Assembly (NCBI GenBank): GCA_031290105.1
Contig: JAITOD010000004.1
Coordinates: forward strand, 1 to 42,083
Origin: Oscillospiraceae bacterium
GTDB lineage: Bacteria > Bacillota > Clostridia > Oscillospirales > Acutalibacteraceae
DNA: 42,083 nucleotides
Direction: 5' to 3'
Shown here: piece by piece, positions 30,077-40,556 of the stretch
Layout: every line of letters begins with the position of its first letter
How positions within the stretch are numbered: the stretch's first letter is position 1
Program-made: the position numbers and the translations under genes
The notes under the pieces: model-generated
The model's database searches: none
The model's input: only the letters and a program-made list of their open reading frames with translations
Told to the model about the DNA's origin: nothing

Positions 30077-31228
30077 TCAAAAGTCCTGCTCAAACTGCAG
30101 GAGCATAGCCGCGAATTCGTCATCCGTCGCAACGAGGTATTCCGGAATTCCGGGAAATGTTGGCTGCGCAGTTGCTGCAGGCGGTTCAGCGTTGGCGGTC
30201 GGCGGCATTGCCGGAGCTTGTTCCCGGGGCGGCGCGGTGCGCGGCAAAGTGGGGAATGTGGCTTGAGGCGGGTGCGCCGGCTGCGGCACAGGAGCTCTCT
30301 CACTCATGCCGACGCTGTCATTTCTGAGGCTTGTATTCAGCATAGGCGCGTCCGGAAATTCCGGGAACGCTGCCGCGGGAGCTTCGGACCTTGCACCTGC
30401 ATCGTCACTCTTAATTCCGCCAAAAGCCGGGAACACCTCCACAGGCTGACCGTCCGGCGATTGTTTCAGCGTTGGGGCACGTTCCGGTGGCAGCTCGGGC
30501 GGCTCATAATAGGATAAGAGGTCCTCAGGTTCCGGCGATTCTGCCGATTCTGCGGCGGCGGCCTTGCGTCCCCGCAGCCGGCGTTCAAGAATGAACCATA
30601 TCAGCGCAAATACCAGCGCCGCACTAAAGAAAAGTCCGCCCCACTTGGCAACACCCATTCGGTTAATGCCGCCGTCCTGCAAGCGGACATCACTCACAAT
30701 GGGAGCCGCCCAATTCCAAACGCCAAGGAGCTTTTCGGAATCGCTTGGCACAATGCCCCATCCGCCCGTTTTGAAAGAACCAACCAGCTGCGGCATGGCA
30801 ATATTGCCGGGAACCACGCCCAAAACCTGACTTGGAAAGACCATCTGCGCCGCATCGGCAGACCGGTTATCCGGGCAGACGGTGAGCGTTTCGCCCACTC
30901 TCCACGCGCGGGAGAGCACAGGCGCGCTGCCGGGCGCGGTGGTATATGCAATAATATCTTTTTTCTCAAAAGTCAGGTTGTTCGTCTTGATAAAAACCAG
31001 CGCGTTCCGGCGAATAGCGGGTTGCATATCAACGCCGTCCGCAATCAGGGCGCGATAGCCCAAAAATTCAGCTTCCTGCGGATTCTCCCGTGCGCTCAGC
31101 AACCCCGCGCTGATAATTCCCGCTGCCGCCAAAATCAACAGCAACAGGATTATACCCGCCGTGCGCACACATAGCGTAGCCACCCGTGCCCCGCGGTGCG
31201 CCGAATTCGGCTTGTCCCGTTTCATCAT
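30077..31228 (-). CDS. Signal-peptidase-I-like (SipW type) membrane protein, catalytic residues missing
   Basis: 383 residues; ATG at 31228 or, with better spacing from AGGAGAG, the next ATG at 31225. An N-terminal membrane segment (TAGIILLLLILAAAGIISAGL) is followed by GYRALIADGVDMQPAIRRNALVFIK and KKDIIAYT, aligned with the S26B/SipW pattern. The catalytic Ser of the usual GSM-P motif is Asp here (VDMQP), and the region of the SipW THR box reads SRAWRV. A second membrane segment (WGGLFFSAALVFALIWFILE) precedes a ~150-residue Pro/Glu/Ala-rich cytoplasmic tail. It is probably not a working peptidase. Confidence 0.72.
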   Translation of the reverse strand: MMKRDKPNSAHRGARVATLCVRTAGIILLLLILAAAGIISAGLLSARENPQEAEFLGYRALIADGVDMQPAIRRNALVFIKTNNLTFEKKDIIAYTTAPGSAPVLSRAWRVGETLTVCPDNRSADAAQMVFPSQVLGVVPGNIAMPQLVGSFKTGGWGIVPSDSEKLLGVWNWAAPIVSDVRLQDGGINRMGVAKWGGLFFSAALVFALIWFILERRLRGRKAAAAESAESPEPEDLLSYYEPPELPPERAPTLKQSPDGQPVEVFPAFGGIKSDDAGARSEAPAAAFPEFPDAPMLNTSLRNDSVGMSERAPVPQPAHPPQATFPTLPRTAPPREQAPAMPPTANAEPPAATAQPTFPGIPEYLVATDDEFAAMLLQFEQDF

Positions 31229-31349
31229 TCTCTCCTGTATCGGATTTCCCTATGCAGGGGCGCACGCCCTCATGTGCCCGCCGGTAAAACAAGCTAGTCG
31301 GTATTTTACAGCGGGCGGGCAGGGACGCTCACCCCTGCGCACAAAATGC

Positions 31350-32303
31350 TCAGAGCATTTCTTTTGCGGACGCAACAAGCCCGGCGACTCCCTGCAAATC
31401 GCTGGGAATGATAAGCTTGGTAGCCTGACCGTTGGCAACGTTCGCCAAAGCTTGAAGACGCTGAAGAGTCAGGTAAGCCTCACCCGGGTGAGCGTCGTTG
31501 ATATATCCGATAGCCTGAGCCGTTGCTTCCTGAACGCGCAGAATAGCCTGTGCCTCACCCTCCGCCTCGCGGATTTTGGTTTCGCGCACAGCTTCTGCGC
31601 GAAGGATTGCGGAGGCTTTTTCGCCCTCCGCCTGCAAAATCTGGCTTTCTTTCTGTCCCTCTGCCACAAGTATGCGGCTGGCTTTGTCGCCCTCGGCGCG
31701 CAGGATGGACTCGCGGCGTTCGCGCTCTGCTTTCATTTGCTTTTCCATCGCGTCCTGAATCTCACGCGGGGGAAGGATATTCTTAAGCTCCACGCGGTTT
31801 ACCTTAATGCCCCACGGGTCGGTGGCTACGTCCAGAATAGAGCGGATTTGCGAGTTGATTGTGTCGCGCGATGTGAGGGTCTGGTCAAGCTCAATCTCGC
31901 CGATGATGTTACGCAGTGTGGTTGCGCTCAGGTTTTCGATTGCACTCAGCGGGAACTCAACGCCATAGGCATATAGCTTGGAATCGGTGATTTGATAAAA
32001 GACGACGGTGTCTATCTGCATGGTGACGTTGTCCTTGGTGATAACCGGCTGCGGCGGGAAGTCCACAACCTGTTCTTTGAGTGAAATCTGTTTGGCAATG
32101 CGGTCAATGAACGGGATTTTGACGTGGATTCCGGCGGTCCAGGTGTCGTGATAGGTTCCCAAGCGCTCAACAACGTAGGACTGCGACTGCGGCACAACCT
32201 TAAGGTTGGCAACAATCAGCCCAACGAGGATAAGCAAGAGAATCAGAAAAACGGTGAGGGTTACGGGGTTGCTGTCTGCAACGGTTAACAGGGCTGTAAG
32301 CAT
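31350..32303 (-). CDS. SPFH/Band 7 (stomatin-like) protein
   Basis: 317 residues: an N-terminal membrane segment (LTVFLILLLILVGLIVANL), the SPFH domain (KVVPQSQSYVVERLGTYHDT ... VTKDNVTMQIDTVVFYQI ... NIIGEIELDQTLTSRDTIN), and a long charged coiled coil rich in AEGE/AEGQ repeats. Such proteins oligomerise at lipid microdomains and act as scaffolds. It follows a NfeD-like gene by 88 bp, the common NfeD-SPFH pair. Confidence 0.93.
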   Translation of the reverse strand: MLTALLTVADSNPVTLTVFLILLLILVGLIVANLKVVPQSQSYVVERLGTYHDTWTAGIHVKIPFIDRIAKQISLKEQVVDFPPQPVITKDNVTMQIDTVVFYQITDSKLYAYGVEFPLSAIENLSATTLRNIIGEIELDQTLTSRDTINSQIRSILDVATDPWGIKVNRVELKNILPPREIQDAMEKQMKAERERRESILRAEGDKASRILVAEGQKESQILQAEGEKASAILRAEAVRETKIREAEGEAQAILRVQEATAQAIGYINDAHPGEAYLTLQRLQALANVANGQATKLIIPSDLQGVAGLVASAKEML

Positions 32304-32391
32304 GGTAATTCCTCCTCAAATTGTGTGTGGGCAGGTTTATTTGCCTACCCGGATTTAAGCAGCGGTTTATGGTATGCGGCAACGGGAAGTC

Positions 32392-32823
32392 CTATCCCTC
32401 TATGGGCAGAACAATGAGCTTTACGCCCTCAATTTTCTCCACGCGCACGGATACCCCGGCGGGGATTGTGCCGCCGTCGGCAGAGCGCGCAGTCCAAGGC
32501 ACGCTGCCCACATTGACCTTGCCCTTGCCGAGCACATTGTCGATGTCCTCGGTAACGATAGCGGTTTCGCCAAGTACGCGGTCAGCGTTGGTGGCAGTTT
32601 TTGCCTTTCGGTTCATCTTTTTAACAAGCGGACGCGTCGCCGCCAAAGACACAGCGGATACCACAACAAAGAGCGTCAGCTGCAGCCACAACGGCGCGTC
32701 ACAAACGCTGGCTATCAGCGCGGCAACGGCCCCCGCCGCAAACCAAATCGTAACAAGCTGCGCCGTCGCCGCCTCAGCCAAAAGCAGTATGCCCAGCGCA
32801 ATCAACCATACCCAATATTCCAA
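32392..32823 (-). CDS. NfeD-like membrane protein
   Basis: 143 residues from TTG at 32823, eight bases after AAGGAGG; the track start at 33189 lies inside murG. Three or four hydrophobic segments (WLIALGILLLAEAATAQLV, IWFAAGAVAALIASV, LTLFVVVSAVSLAA) are followed by the soluble OB-fold domain (ADRVLGETAIVTEDIDNVLG ... GKVNVGSVPWTARS). Partner of the adjacent SPFH protein in membrane organisation. The short form lacks the N-terminal ClpP-like protease domain. Confidence 0.9.
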   Translation of the reverse strand: MEYWVWLIALGILLLAEAATAQLVTIWFAAGAVAALIASVCDAPLWLQLTLFVVVSAVSLAATRPLVKKMNRKAKTATNADRVLGETAIVTEDIDNVLGKGKVNVGSVPWTARSADGGTIPAGVSVRVEKIEGVKLIVLPIEG

Positions 32824-32989
32824 TGCGAACCCCTCCTTAAATATAGCATACCATATATATAGCACATTTCGGCAAAATATGCAATAGCGGCAGATGAATT
32901 TTTTGTTAACAGAAGAATATAGTGGAAAAATAAAAACGAAAGGAACAGTGATAATGCGCGTGGCGGTGTAAAAATATACGCGCGGCAAA

Positions 32990-34123
32990 TTAGCGCCCGG
33001 CTTGCTTGGCTGCGTCAAGTATTGCCCTCGCAATAGCTTCCGCCGCTCCCGGGATTGCCATAGCCTTGGCGACGTTCCCCATGTCCGCCAGCCGCGCCGG
33101 GTCAGAGAGCAGGGCGTCGACCTCACGCACAAGGCGGCCGCTTCCCAAATCTTTTTCCTCAAGCAGCACCGCCGCACCTTTGTCGGCAAGAGCCTTTGCG
33201 TTGTGGTATTGGTGATTCTCCGCCACGTAAGGCGACGGAATCAGTATGCTGGGTTTGCCGAGTGCCCGGAACTCCGCCAGAGAGCTTGCACCCGCGCGGC
33301 AGACTACCAAATCCGCCGCGCTCAAGCAGCGCGCCATATCCGTGATATATGGGCGCACAGTGAGGTGCCGCGCCCCCGCAAGCCGCACGCCGCGCTCCTC
33401 CAATAGTGCACGGAATGCCGCCGCCGCTTCCTCTGTGCCGGCCGCATGCATAAGGTGGCAGTCCGCACTTTGCGCGTGCGCCGCAAACACGTCCGGCATG
33501 GCGCTGTTGATTGGCTTTGCGCCAAGCGAACCGCCCATAGACAGCACAAAGGGGCGTTCGTCCAAACCCAGCATAAAGCGTGATTCCGTGCGGTTTGCGG
33601 CAAGCAACGCGCTCCGCACGGGCAGACCCGTCACCCTGCAGGGGACGCGGGTTTGCAGATATTTCTCCGCCTCAGGCGATGTTAGCAGCACCGCTTCCGC
33701 GCGCTTGGCAAGAGCCTTGTTTGTTATGCCGGGGAACGCGTTCTGCTCGTGTATAACTGTGGGGATTCCCCGGCTCTGCGCCATGCGCAGCACGGAACCG
33801 CTGACGTATCCGCCAAAGCCTGCCGCCGCATCAGGGCGAAAATCGCGGAGGATTGAGAGTACCTGCGCCGTGCTTTTTGCCAGCAGAGCCAACGCCCGCG
33901 CATTATGGAGCATAGCCTTGGGCGATGCGGAGCGGTAAAAACCCGCCGCGTCAATCAGACGCAGCTCAAAGCCCGCCTGCGGAACAAGGCGTTCCTCCAT
34001 TTTGCCGCGCGCGCCCACAAAAAGAATTTCGCACTCAGAAGACAATTCCCGCAGGGCTGCTGCCGCGGCAAGCGCCGGATTGATGTGACCGCCTGTGCCC
34101 CCGGCGGCGATGAGTATTTTCAA
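32990..34123 (-). CDS. murG: UDP-GlcNAc--lipid II transferase MurG
   Basis: 377 residues from TTG at 34123, nine bases after GGAGG; the track's ATG start is upstream of that site. It adds GlcNAc to lipid I on the inner membrane face, giving lipid II. LKILIAAGGTGGHINPALA (glycine loop 1), GFGGYVSGSVLR (loop 2), MGGSLGAKPIN (loop 3) and the UDP-GlcNAc site CRAGASSLAEFRALGKPSIL with ENHQYHNA are all present. It stands apart from other mur genes. Promoter at 34164-34192. The 166 bp between murG and nfeD carry no feature I can support. Confidence 0.96.
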   Translation of the reverse strand: MKILIAAGGTGGHINPALAAAAALRELSSECEILFVGARGKMEERLVPQAGFELRLIDAAGFYRSASPKAMLHNARALALLAKSTAQVLSILRDFRPDAAAGFGGYVSGSVLRMAQSRGIPTVIHEQNAFPGITNKALAKRAEAVLLTSPEAEKYLQTRVPCRVTGLPVRSALLAANRTESRFMLGLDERPFVLSMGGSLGAKPINSAMPDVFAAHAQSADCHLMHAAGTEEAAAAFRALLEERGVRLAGARHLTVRPYITDMARCLSAADLVVCRAGASSLAEFRALGKPSILIPSPYVAENHQYHNAKALADKGAAVLLEEKDLGSGRLVREVDALLSDPARLADMGNVAKAMAIPGAAEAIARAILDAAKQAGR

Positions 34124-34163
34124 TGTGCTGAACCTCCGTGCGCGAATATTCATGTTTACGTTT

Positions 34164-34192
34164 ATTATACCACATTGCCGGCGTTTTGTCAC
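34164..34192 (-). promoter_or_regulatory. Promoter of murG
   Basis: Minus strand GTGACA (34192-34187), 17-bp spacer, TATAAT (34169-34164). Confidence 0.65.
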
Positions 34193-34225
34193 CGGTTTCC
34201 TTCGCCGCGGAGCATAGAACGTCCG

Positions 34226-34750
34226 TCAACAGGCGTTGTCTGCATTTTTGTTCGCCTTGCACGAAAGCGCGGGTAAGCTTAAAAAATCAGCAAGGTTCAC
34301 AATTTGTACGCCCTTCTTTTGCGCATAAGCAACGGTATAAGCCGTACCGCCGCCTTTTGTTAAGAAACACAGGCAGACGCCGCTGCTGTCAACCAAACGG
34401 CGGTTCCGCTTTTGCATACAGCCCGGAAAATAGTAATCCGATGTATACACAACATTGTCTGCTTCGTTAAGGATTCGGCTGTATGTTTTCAGGTCCTCGC
34501 CGCACCAGCTTTTTGCTTGCTCCATGCATGGCAGCACCAAAAACAAGCTGATTTGCGGGTAATCTTTTTTCATGGCCAAAACAGTGAGCGCGGCAATGGT
34601 GTCAAAGCCCAGCGCGCCGCCCGCCATAAACACGTCTACTCCTTGATTTATGAGCTTCTCAAGTTCCGCCTCAAGGTGTTTTTGTATTTCCGGATATTGG
34701 CTCGCGGAGATTTTTCTGTGCCCGGTAAAACAGCATGTTTTTGGATTCAT
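34226..34750 (-). CDS. SLOG-family protein (DUF1273, YpsA-like)
   Basis: 174 residues from ATG at 34750, nine bases after GGAGAGG. TCCFTGHRKI at the start, FMAGGALGFDTIAAL, and SDYYFPGCMQKRNRRLVDSSGV / GGTAYTVAYAQKKG are the Rossmann-like SLOG fold, which binds nucleotides or nucleotide-derived signals. Bacillus YpsA is linked to cell division and oxidative stress; a role here is not established. The last codons lie in a 20-nt sequence that recurs at 22289-22308. Confidence 0.83.
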   Translation of the reverse strand: MNPKTCCFTGHRKISASQYPEIQKHLEAELEKLINQGVDVFMAGGALGFDTIAALTVLAMKKDYPQISLFLVLPCMEQAKSWCGEDLKTYSRILNEADNVVYTSDYYFPGCMQKRNRRLVDSSGVCLCFLTKGGGTAYTVAYAQKKGVQIVNLADFLSLPALSCKANKNADNAC

Positions 34751-34869
34751 CAGTTTCATCCTCTCCAAATTAATAGAGTTATTACGGCACCATATCAACT
34801 TTGATTTAGTATTTTACCACAAAATAGAGCTAAAATAAAGTCATAATAATTCTTTTATAGAGGTATTGC

Positions 34870-35040
34870 ATGATTGAAAAACATTTTGGTTTGCGGATTG
34901 ACGGTGAGCTGCTGGCAAAATTCAGATATGTGTGCGATTATGAAGGCAGGTCCGCCAATCGCCAGATTTTGCAGCTGATTAAAGGCTTCATATTAAGGTA
35001 TGAGGAAGAAAACGGCAAAATTTATTTGGAGCAGCAATAA
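34870..35040 (+). CDS. Small ribbon-helix-helix-like protein (56 aa)
   Basis: Below the ORF-track cutoff. ATG at 34870 after AGAGGT; begins MIEKHFGLRIDGELLAKFRY, then VCDYEGRSANRQILQLIKGF and a charged end. FGLRIDGELLAKFRYV (a strand and helix) followed by GRSANRQILQLIKGFI fits an Arc/MetJ-type ribbon-helix-helix DNA-binding fold, similar to the small 'Arc family' proteins of gut clostridia. Divergent from the SLOG gene; the target is unknown. It converges with glyA. Confidence 0.72.
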   Translation: MIEKHFGLRIDGELLAKFRYVCDYEGRSANRQILQLIKGFILRYEEENGKIYLEQQ

Positions 35041-35068
35041 AAAAGAGCACGCATACTTGGCGTGCCCT
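35038..35068 (-). terminator. Terminator of glyA
   Basis: On the minus strand AGGGCACGC, a 7-nt loop and GCGTGCTCT pair over 9 positions (one G-U), followed by a run of T (the plus-strand A-run at the end of the RHH gene). Confidence 0.8.
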
Positions 35069-35090
35069 TCTAAAAAAGCTATTATCCGGT

Positions 35091-36338
35091 TTAGTATAGC
35101 GGATATTTTGCGCAGAGTGCTTCCACCTTGGCGAGGATTGCCGCGCGGCTGTCTTCAAAATCCTTTGCACAAAGGGCTATGCATTCGGCAACAACGTCCA
35201 GGTCAGGCTCGGTGAAGCCGCGCGTAGTCACCGCGGCTGTGCCCAAACGCACTCCGCTGGTCACAAACGGTTTTTGCGGGTCGTTGGGAATAGCGTTTTT
35301 GTTTGCGGTAATGCGCACCTCGTCCATGCGGTGCTCCAACTCCTTGCCGGTTATGCCAAGGGAGCGCAAATCCAGCAGCATAAGGTGGTTGTCCGTCCCG
35401 CCGGAAACCAAATCTACCCCGCGAGAGAGCAAGCCCGCCGCAAGTGCCTTTGCGTTGGCGACTATCTGCCGCGCGTAGTCAGTAAACTCCGGCTTCAGCG
35501 CCTCACCCAGGCAGACCGACTTTGCCGCGATGATATGCATGAGCGGTCCGCCCTGATTGCCGGGAAAAACCGCCTTGTTGATTGCCGCGCCAAACTCCTC
35601 TTTAGCCAGAATCAAACCGCCGCGAGGACCGCGCAGAGTTTTGTGCGTAGTTGTTGTGACTACGTCAGCAAACGGCACAGGCGACGGATGCTCACCACCC
35701 GCAACAAGGCCCGCAATGTGCGCCATATCCACCATATACAGCGCGCCGACAGCCTTGGCGATTGCGCCGATTCGCTCAAAATCAATCACGCGCGGGTATG
35801 CCGACGCGCCCGCCACAATCAGCTTTGGCTTGACCTCGCGTGCTGTCGCCTCCAGCGCGGCGTAGTCCAAAAAGCCGTTTTCGTCCACGCCATACGGCAC
35901 AAAATTATAGAGCTTGCCGCTCATATTGACAGGGCTGCCATGGGAGAGGTGACCGCCGTGGGCAAGGTTCATGCCCATAACCGTGTCACCCACCTCCAGC
36001 AGGGCGGAATAGACCGCCATGTTTGCCTGAGCTCCGCTGTGGGGCTGGACGTTGGCATACTCAGCGCCGAAAAGCTGCTTTGCGCGTGCAATCGCCAGTT
36101 CCTCCGCAACGTCCACGCATTGGCAGCCGCCGTAGTATCGTTTGCCGGGGTAACCCTCGGCGTATTTGTTCGTCAGCACGCTGCCCATGGTTGCCATAAC
36201 CGCGGGCGACACAATGTTCTCGGACGCAATCAACTCAATATTTTGCCGTTGACGTGTCAGCTCCGCAGTCATTGCCGCCGCCGTTTCAGGGTCATGCGCC
36301 TTGATGAATTCTGCCGCATCCCAAAAATCACTGAACAT
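35091..36338 (-). CDS. glyA: Serine hydroxymethyltransferase
   Basis: 415 residues. PLP enzyme converting serine and tetrahydrofolate to glycine and methylene-THF. [37 protein letters not shown] opens the active site; [15 protein letters not shown] carries the PLP lysine (about residue 233); [12 protein letters not shown] and the C-terminal [13 protein letters not shown] are conserved. GGGAAG lies before the ATG. Promoter and leader at 36339-36452, with an AGATGTTAGATTTTAGAC repeat fragment in the leader. Confidence 0.97.
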   Translation of the reverse strand: MFSDFWDAAEFIKAHDPETAAAMTAELTRQRQNIELIASENIVSPAVMATMGSVLTNKYAEGYPGKRYYGGCQCVDVAEELAIARAKQLFGAEYANVQPHSGAQANMAVYSALLEVGDTVMGMNLAHGGHLSHGSPVNMSGKLYNFVPYGVDENGFLDYAALEATAREVKPKLIVAGASAYPRVIDFERIGAIAKAVGALYMVDMAHIAGLVAGGEHPSPVPFADVVTTTTHKTLRGPRGGLILAKEEFGAAINKAVFPGNQGGPLMHIIAAKSVCLGEALKPEFTDYARQIVANAKALAAGLLSRGVDLVSGGTDNHLMLLDLRSLGITGKELEHRMDEVRITANKNAIPNDPQKPFVTSGVRLGTAAVTTRGFTEPDLDVVAECIALCAKDFEDSRAAILAKVEALCAKYPLY

Positions 36339-36423
36339 TCGCTTCCCGCCTTTTATTTAGATGTTAGATTTTAGACACCGGAAATCCGGGAGCTGCTGCG
36401 CCCGAGCCGAATGTCCGCACATA

Positions 36424-36452
36424 ATTATACTACATTGGCGTGGGTGCGTCAA
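36424..36452 (-). promoter_or_regulatory. Promoter of glyA
   Basis: Minus strand TTGACG (36452-36447), 17-bp spacer, TATAAT (36429-36424). Confidence 0.8.
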
Positions 36453-36474
36453 GGCGGGCGGGGCTATAACGCAG

Positions 36475-36511
36475 CAGAAGCGGCAGTTTTCTGCCGCTTC
36501 TGAGTTTTTTT
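36475..36511 (+). terminator. Strong hairpin with T-run on the plus strand, no plus-strand gene upstream
   Basis: CAGAAGCGGCAG-TTTT-CTGCCGCTTCTG is a perfect 12-bp stem followed by AG and seven T (36505-36511). In this orientation it would stop plus-strand transcription, yet the neighbouring genes (glyA, peptide 6) are on the minus strand. On the minus strand the stem lacks a T-run but could still affect read-through from peptide 6 into glyA. Confidence 0.75.
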
Positions 36512-36529
36512 GCTTGTTTTGGGAATCGC

Positions 36530-36712
36530 TTACTTCAGTCCGTCAACGATGCTCGTGACCGCCTCAATCAGAAGCTGGACAACGCCGCTGAGTGCGCTTT
36601 CCAAGCTGCCTGCAACGCCTGCAACGCTGATATTCTCGAAATCAATCTCGCCGACGAGACCGTTCAATATGCTCTCAAGCGCCACAATCAGGCTGTTCAA
36701 AATATCTACCAT
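36530..36712 (-). CDS. Small acidic two-helix peptide 6 (60 aa)
   Basis: ATG at 36712 behind GGAAGGAGG; begins MVDILNSLIVALESILNGLV, then EIDFENISVAGVAG and a longer second helix LESALSGVVQLLIEAVTSIVDGLK. No Cys, no signal sequence; net charge about -7. It shares size, helix-turn-helix layout and promoter signature with the five plus-strand peptides 15-20 kb away, but sits alone, divergent from the V-ATPase operon. It lacks the GCAA-loop terminator. Function unknown. Confidence 0.78.
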   Translation of the reverse strand: MVDILNSLIVALESILNGLVGEIDFENISVAGVAGSLESALSGVVQLLIEAVTSIVDGLK

Positions 36713-36755
36713 AAAGGAACCTCCTTCCCAGCTGTAATAGGTATACGACTATGTA

Positions 36756-36798
36756 ATTATAGCACAGTACGTCGGCAATTTTGTGTTCAAATAATGAA
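36756..36798 (-). promoter_or_regulatory. Promoter of small peptide gene 6
   Basis: Minus strand TTCATTATTTGAA (36798-36786), 24 bp, TATAAT (36761-36756) within TGTGCTATAAT. Same elements as peptides 1-5 but with a 24-bp rather than 22-bp gap. Confidence 0.65.
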
Positions 36799-36876
36799 CA
36801 AAACATTAATTTTTTGATTTTCGGCAAATTAAATGAACGCTGCGGCTATTACCCTGCGCCTGCAGTCAAACGGCAT

Positions 36877-36905
36877 TTGACATCTCTCCGGGATTTTGGT
36901 ATACT
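36877..36905 (+). promoter_or_regulatory. Promoter of the V-ATPase operon
   Basis: TTGACA (36877-36882), 17-bp spacer, TATACT (36900-36905), about 105 bp before the first gene. Confidence 0.8.
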
Positions 36906-36906
36906 A

Positions 36907-36946
36907 TTAACTTAGCTAAGTTGGACTCGGTTATTAACTAAGCCAA
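36907..36946 (+). promoter_or_regulatory. Candidate operator at the V-ATPase transcription start
   Basis: AACTTAGCTAAGTT (36909-36922) is a perfect 14-bp palindrome directly after the -10 box. TTAACTTAGCTAA (36907-36919) recurs as TTAACTAAGCCAA (36934-36946), 27 bp downstream. A dimeric repressor bound here would block initiation. The binding protein is unknown. Confidence 0.6.
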
Positions 36947-37010
36947 ATAAACTGCAGCAACGGAGCTGCGGATTTGGGCTGTTATTCCTTTTGCAAGGAG
37001 GGGCGGATTT

Positions 37011-37331
37011 ATGGCATCAGAGATGGTTCAGGCGGTATTGATTGCCGAACAGCGTGCCGCTAAGGCGGAAAAAGCTGCCAAAGATGCGGCGGCGGAGCTT
37101 TTGCAGTCGGCAGAAGCCGAGGCAGCGGAGCGCGTTGCCGAGTGCCGCGCACAGCTGGCAAAGCAGGAATCGTCCGCGCTGGCGGAAGCCGCCGCCGCAG
37201 GAGAAACCGAAACCGCCGCGCGCTTGGCGCAAGCCGAGCGGGAAACCGCAGCGCTGCTGGCACGGTGCCGCGCGTTGTATCCGCAGGCATCACAAGCGGT
37301 CTGCCGCGTGGTTTTGGAACAAAGCGCATAA
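37011..37331 (+). CDS. V-type ATPase subunit G/H (peripheral stalk)
   Basis: 106 residues, first gene of the operon, behind AAGGAGGGG. Almost entirely Ala/Glu-rich helix (VLIAEQRAAKAEKAAKDAAA, RVAECRAQLAKQ) as expected of the stalk subunit that pairs with subunit E in a right-handed coiled coil. A short, less helical C-terminus (CRALYPQASQAVCRVVLEQSA) follows. Identity rests on composition and on position before subunit I; sequence alone is too simple to be decisive. Confidence 0.75.
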   Translation: MASEMVQAVLIAEQRAAKAEKAAKDAAAELLQSAEAEAAERVAECRAQLAKQESSALAEAAAAGETETAARLAQAERETAALLARCRALYPQASQAVCRVVLEQSA

Positions 37332-37450
37332 GTTAACACAGCTTTATGGAATTGTGACTTACACGGGCGATTGCCCGCAAAAAATAAAGCTATACTGTGT
37401 ATAATTTTGCAAAAGGTCCGCAGAATCTAAGATTCGGAAAGGGTGAAGGC

Positions 37451-39941
<2,491 letters not shown>

Positions 39942-39954
39942 GGAACGCTGATAT

Positions 39955-40554
39955 ATGAGCGGTATTGAACGGATTCTATCCCAAATTGAACAGGACGGCG
40001 CCGCGCGCTGCGCACAAATCGACGCTGACGCTCACGCGAGCGCACAGGCGCTCTCAGCTGACGCTGACGAGCAGTGCGCGGCGCTGCGCGCGCGGGCGGA
40101 GCCCGCGCTGCGCGCCGCGCGAAAAAAGGCGGCGGAAGCCGCCGAAAGCGCGGCGCAGGCGCAGTGCAAGCGCCTGCTTCTGCAGGCCAAAAACCGGGCG
40201 CTGGACGAAGCTCTGTCTGTGGCATGTGCCGCGTTGGAAGCTCTGGAGCCGGATGAATATTTTGCGGCTGTCTTACGCCTTGCTGTCAAGTGGGCTTTGC
40301 CGGGTGATGGTGAACTGCTGCTCTCGCAAGCAGACGCCGCGCGTTTGCCGGACGGTTTTGCGGATGCTGTTAATAACCAACTGGTTGATAGCGGCAGTCT
40401 GCGAATCAGCGCTTCCGGGCGCATAACCGAGCAGGGCTTTGTGCTGGTCTATGGCGACATTGAAATAAACTGCCTTTTCTCCGCACTGCTTGAAGAACAG
40501 CAGGATACGCTGCGCGAGCTTTTGGCAGAGCTGCTCTTTGCGCGGGAGGGTTAA
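39955..40554 (+). CDS. ntpE: V-type ATPase subunit E (peripheral stalk)
   Basis: 199 residues. A long Ala/Glu/Arg N-terminal helix (to about residue 85) pairs with subunit G/H; the globular C-terminal part (ALEPDEYFAAVLRLAVKWAL ... GFVLVYGDIEINCLFSALLEE) contacts subunit B. The GFVLVYGDIEINCLFS block is characteristic. The start follows the ntpK stop by 13 bp with AAGGAACG as a weak ribosome site. Confidence 0.92.
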   Translation: MSGIERILSQIEQDGAARCAQIDADAHASAQALSADADEQCAALRARAEPALRAARKKAAEAAESAAQAQCKRLLLQAKNRALDEALSVACAALEALEPDEYFAAVLRLAVKWALPGDGELLLSQADAARLPDGFADAVNNQLVDSGSLRISASGRITEQGFVLVYGDIEINCLFSALLEEQQDTLRELLAELLFAREG

Positions 40555-40556
40555 CG

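Noticed and set aside
34870-35040. The RHH-like protein as a seventh peptide of the two-helix family
   Set aside because: Its sequence is basic and strand-helix-helix shaped, and its promoter lacks the TTC-N7-GAA and TGTGSTATAST elements.
35274-36374. Plus-strand 366-aa ORF opposite glyA
   Set aside because: Shadow of a highly conserved glyA; composition rich in Arg, His and Cys with no recognisable motif.
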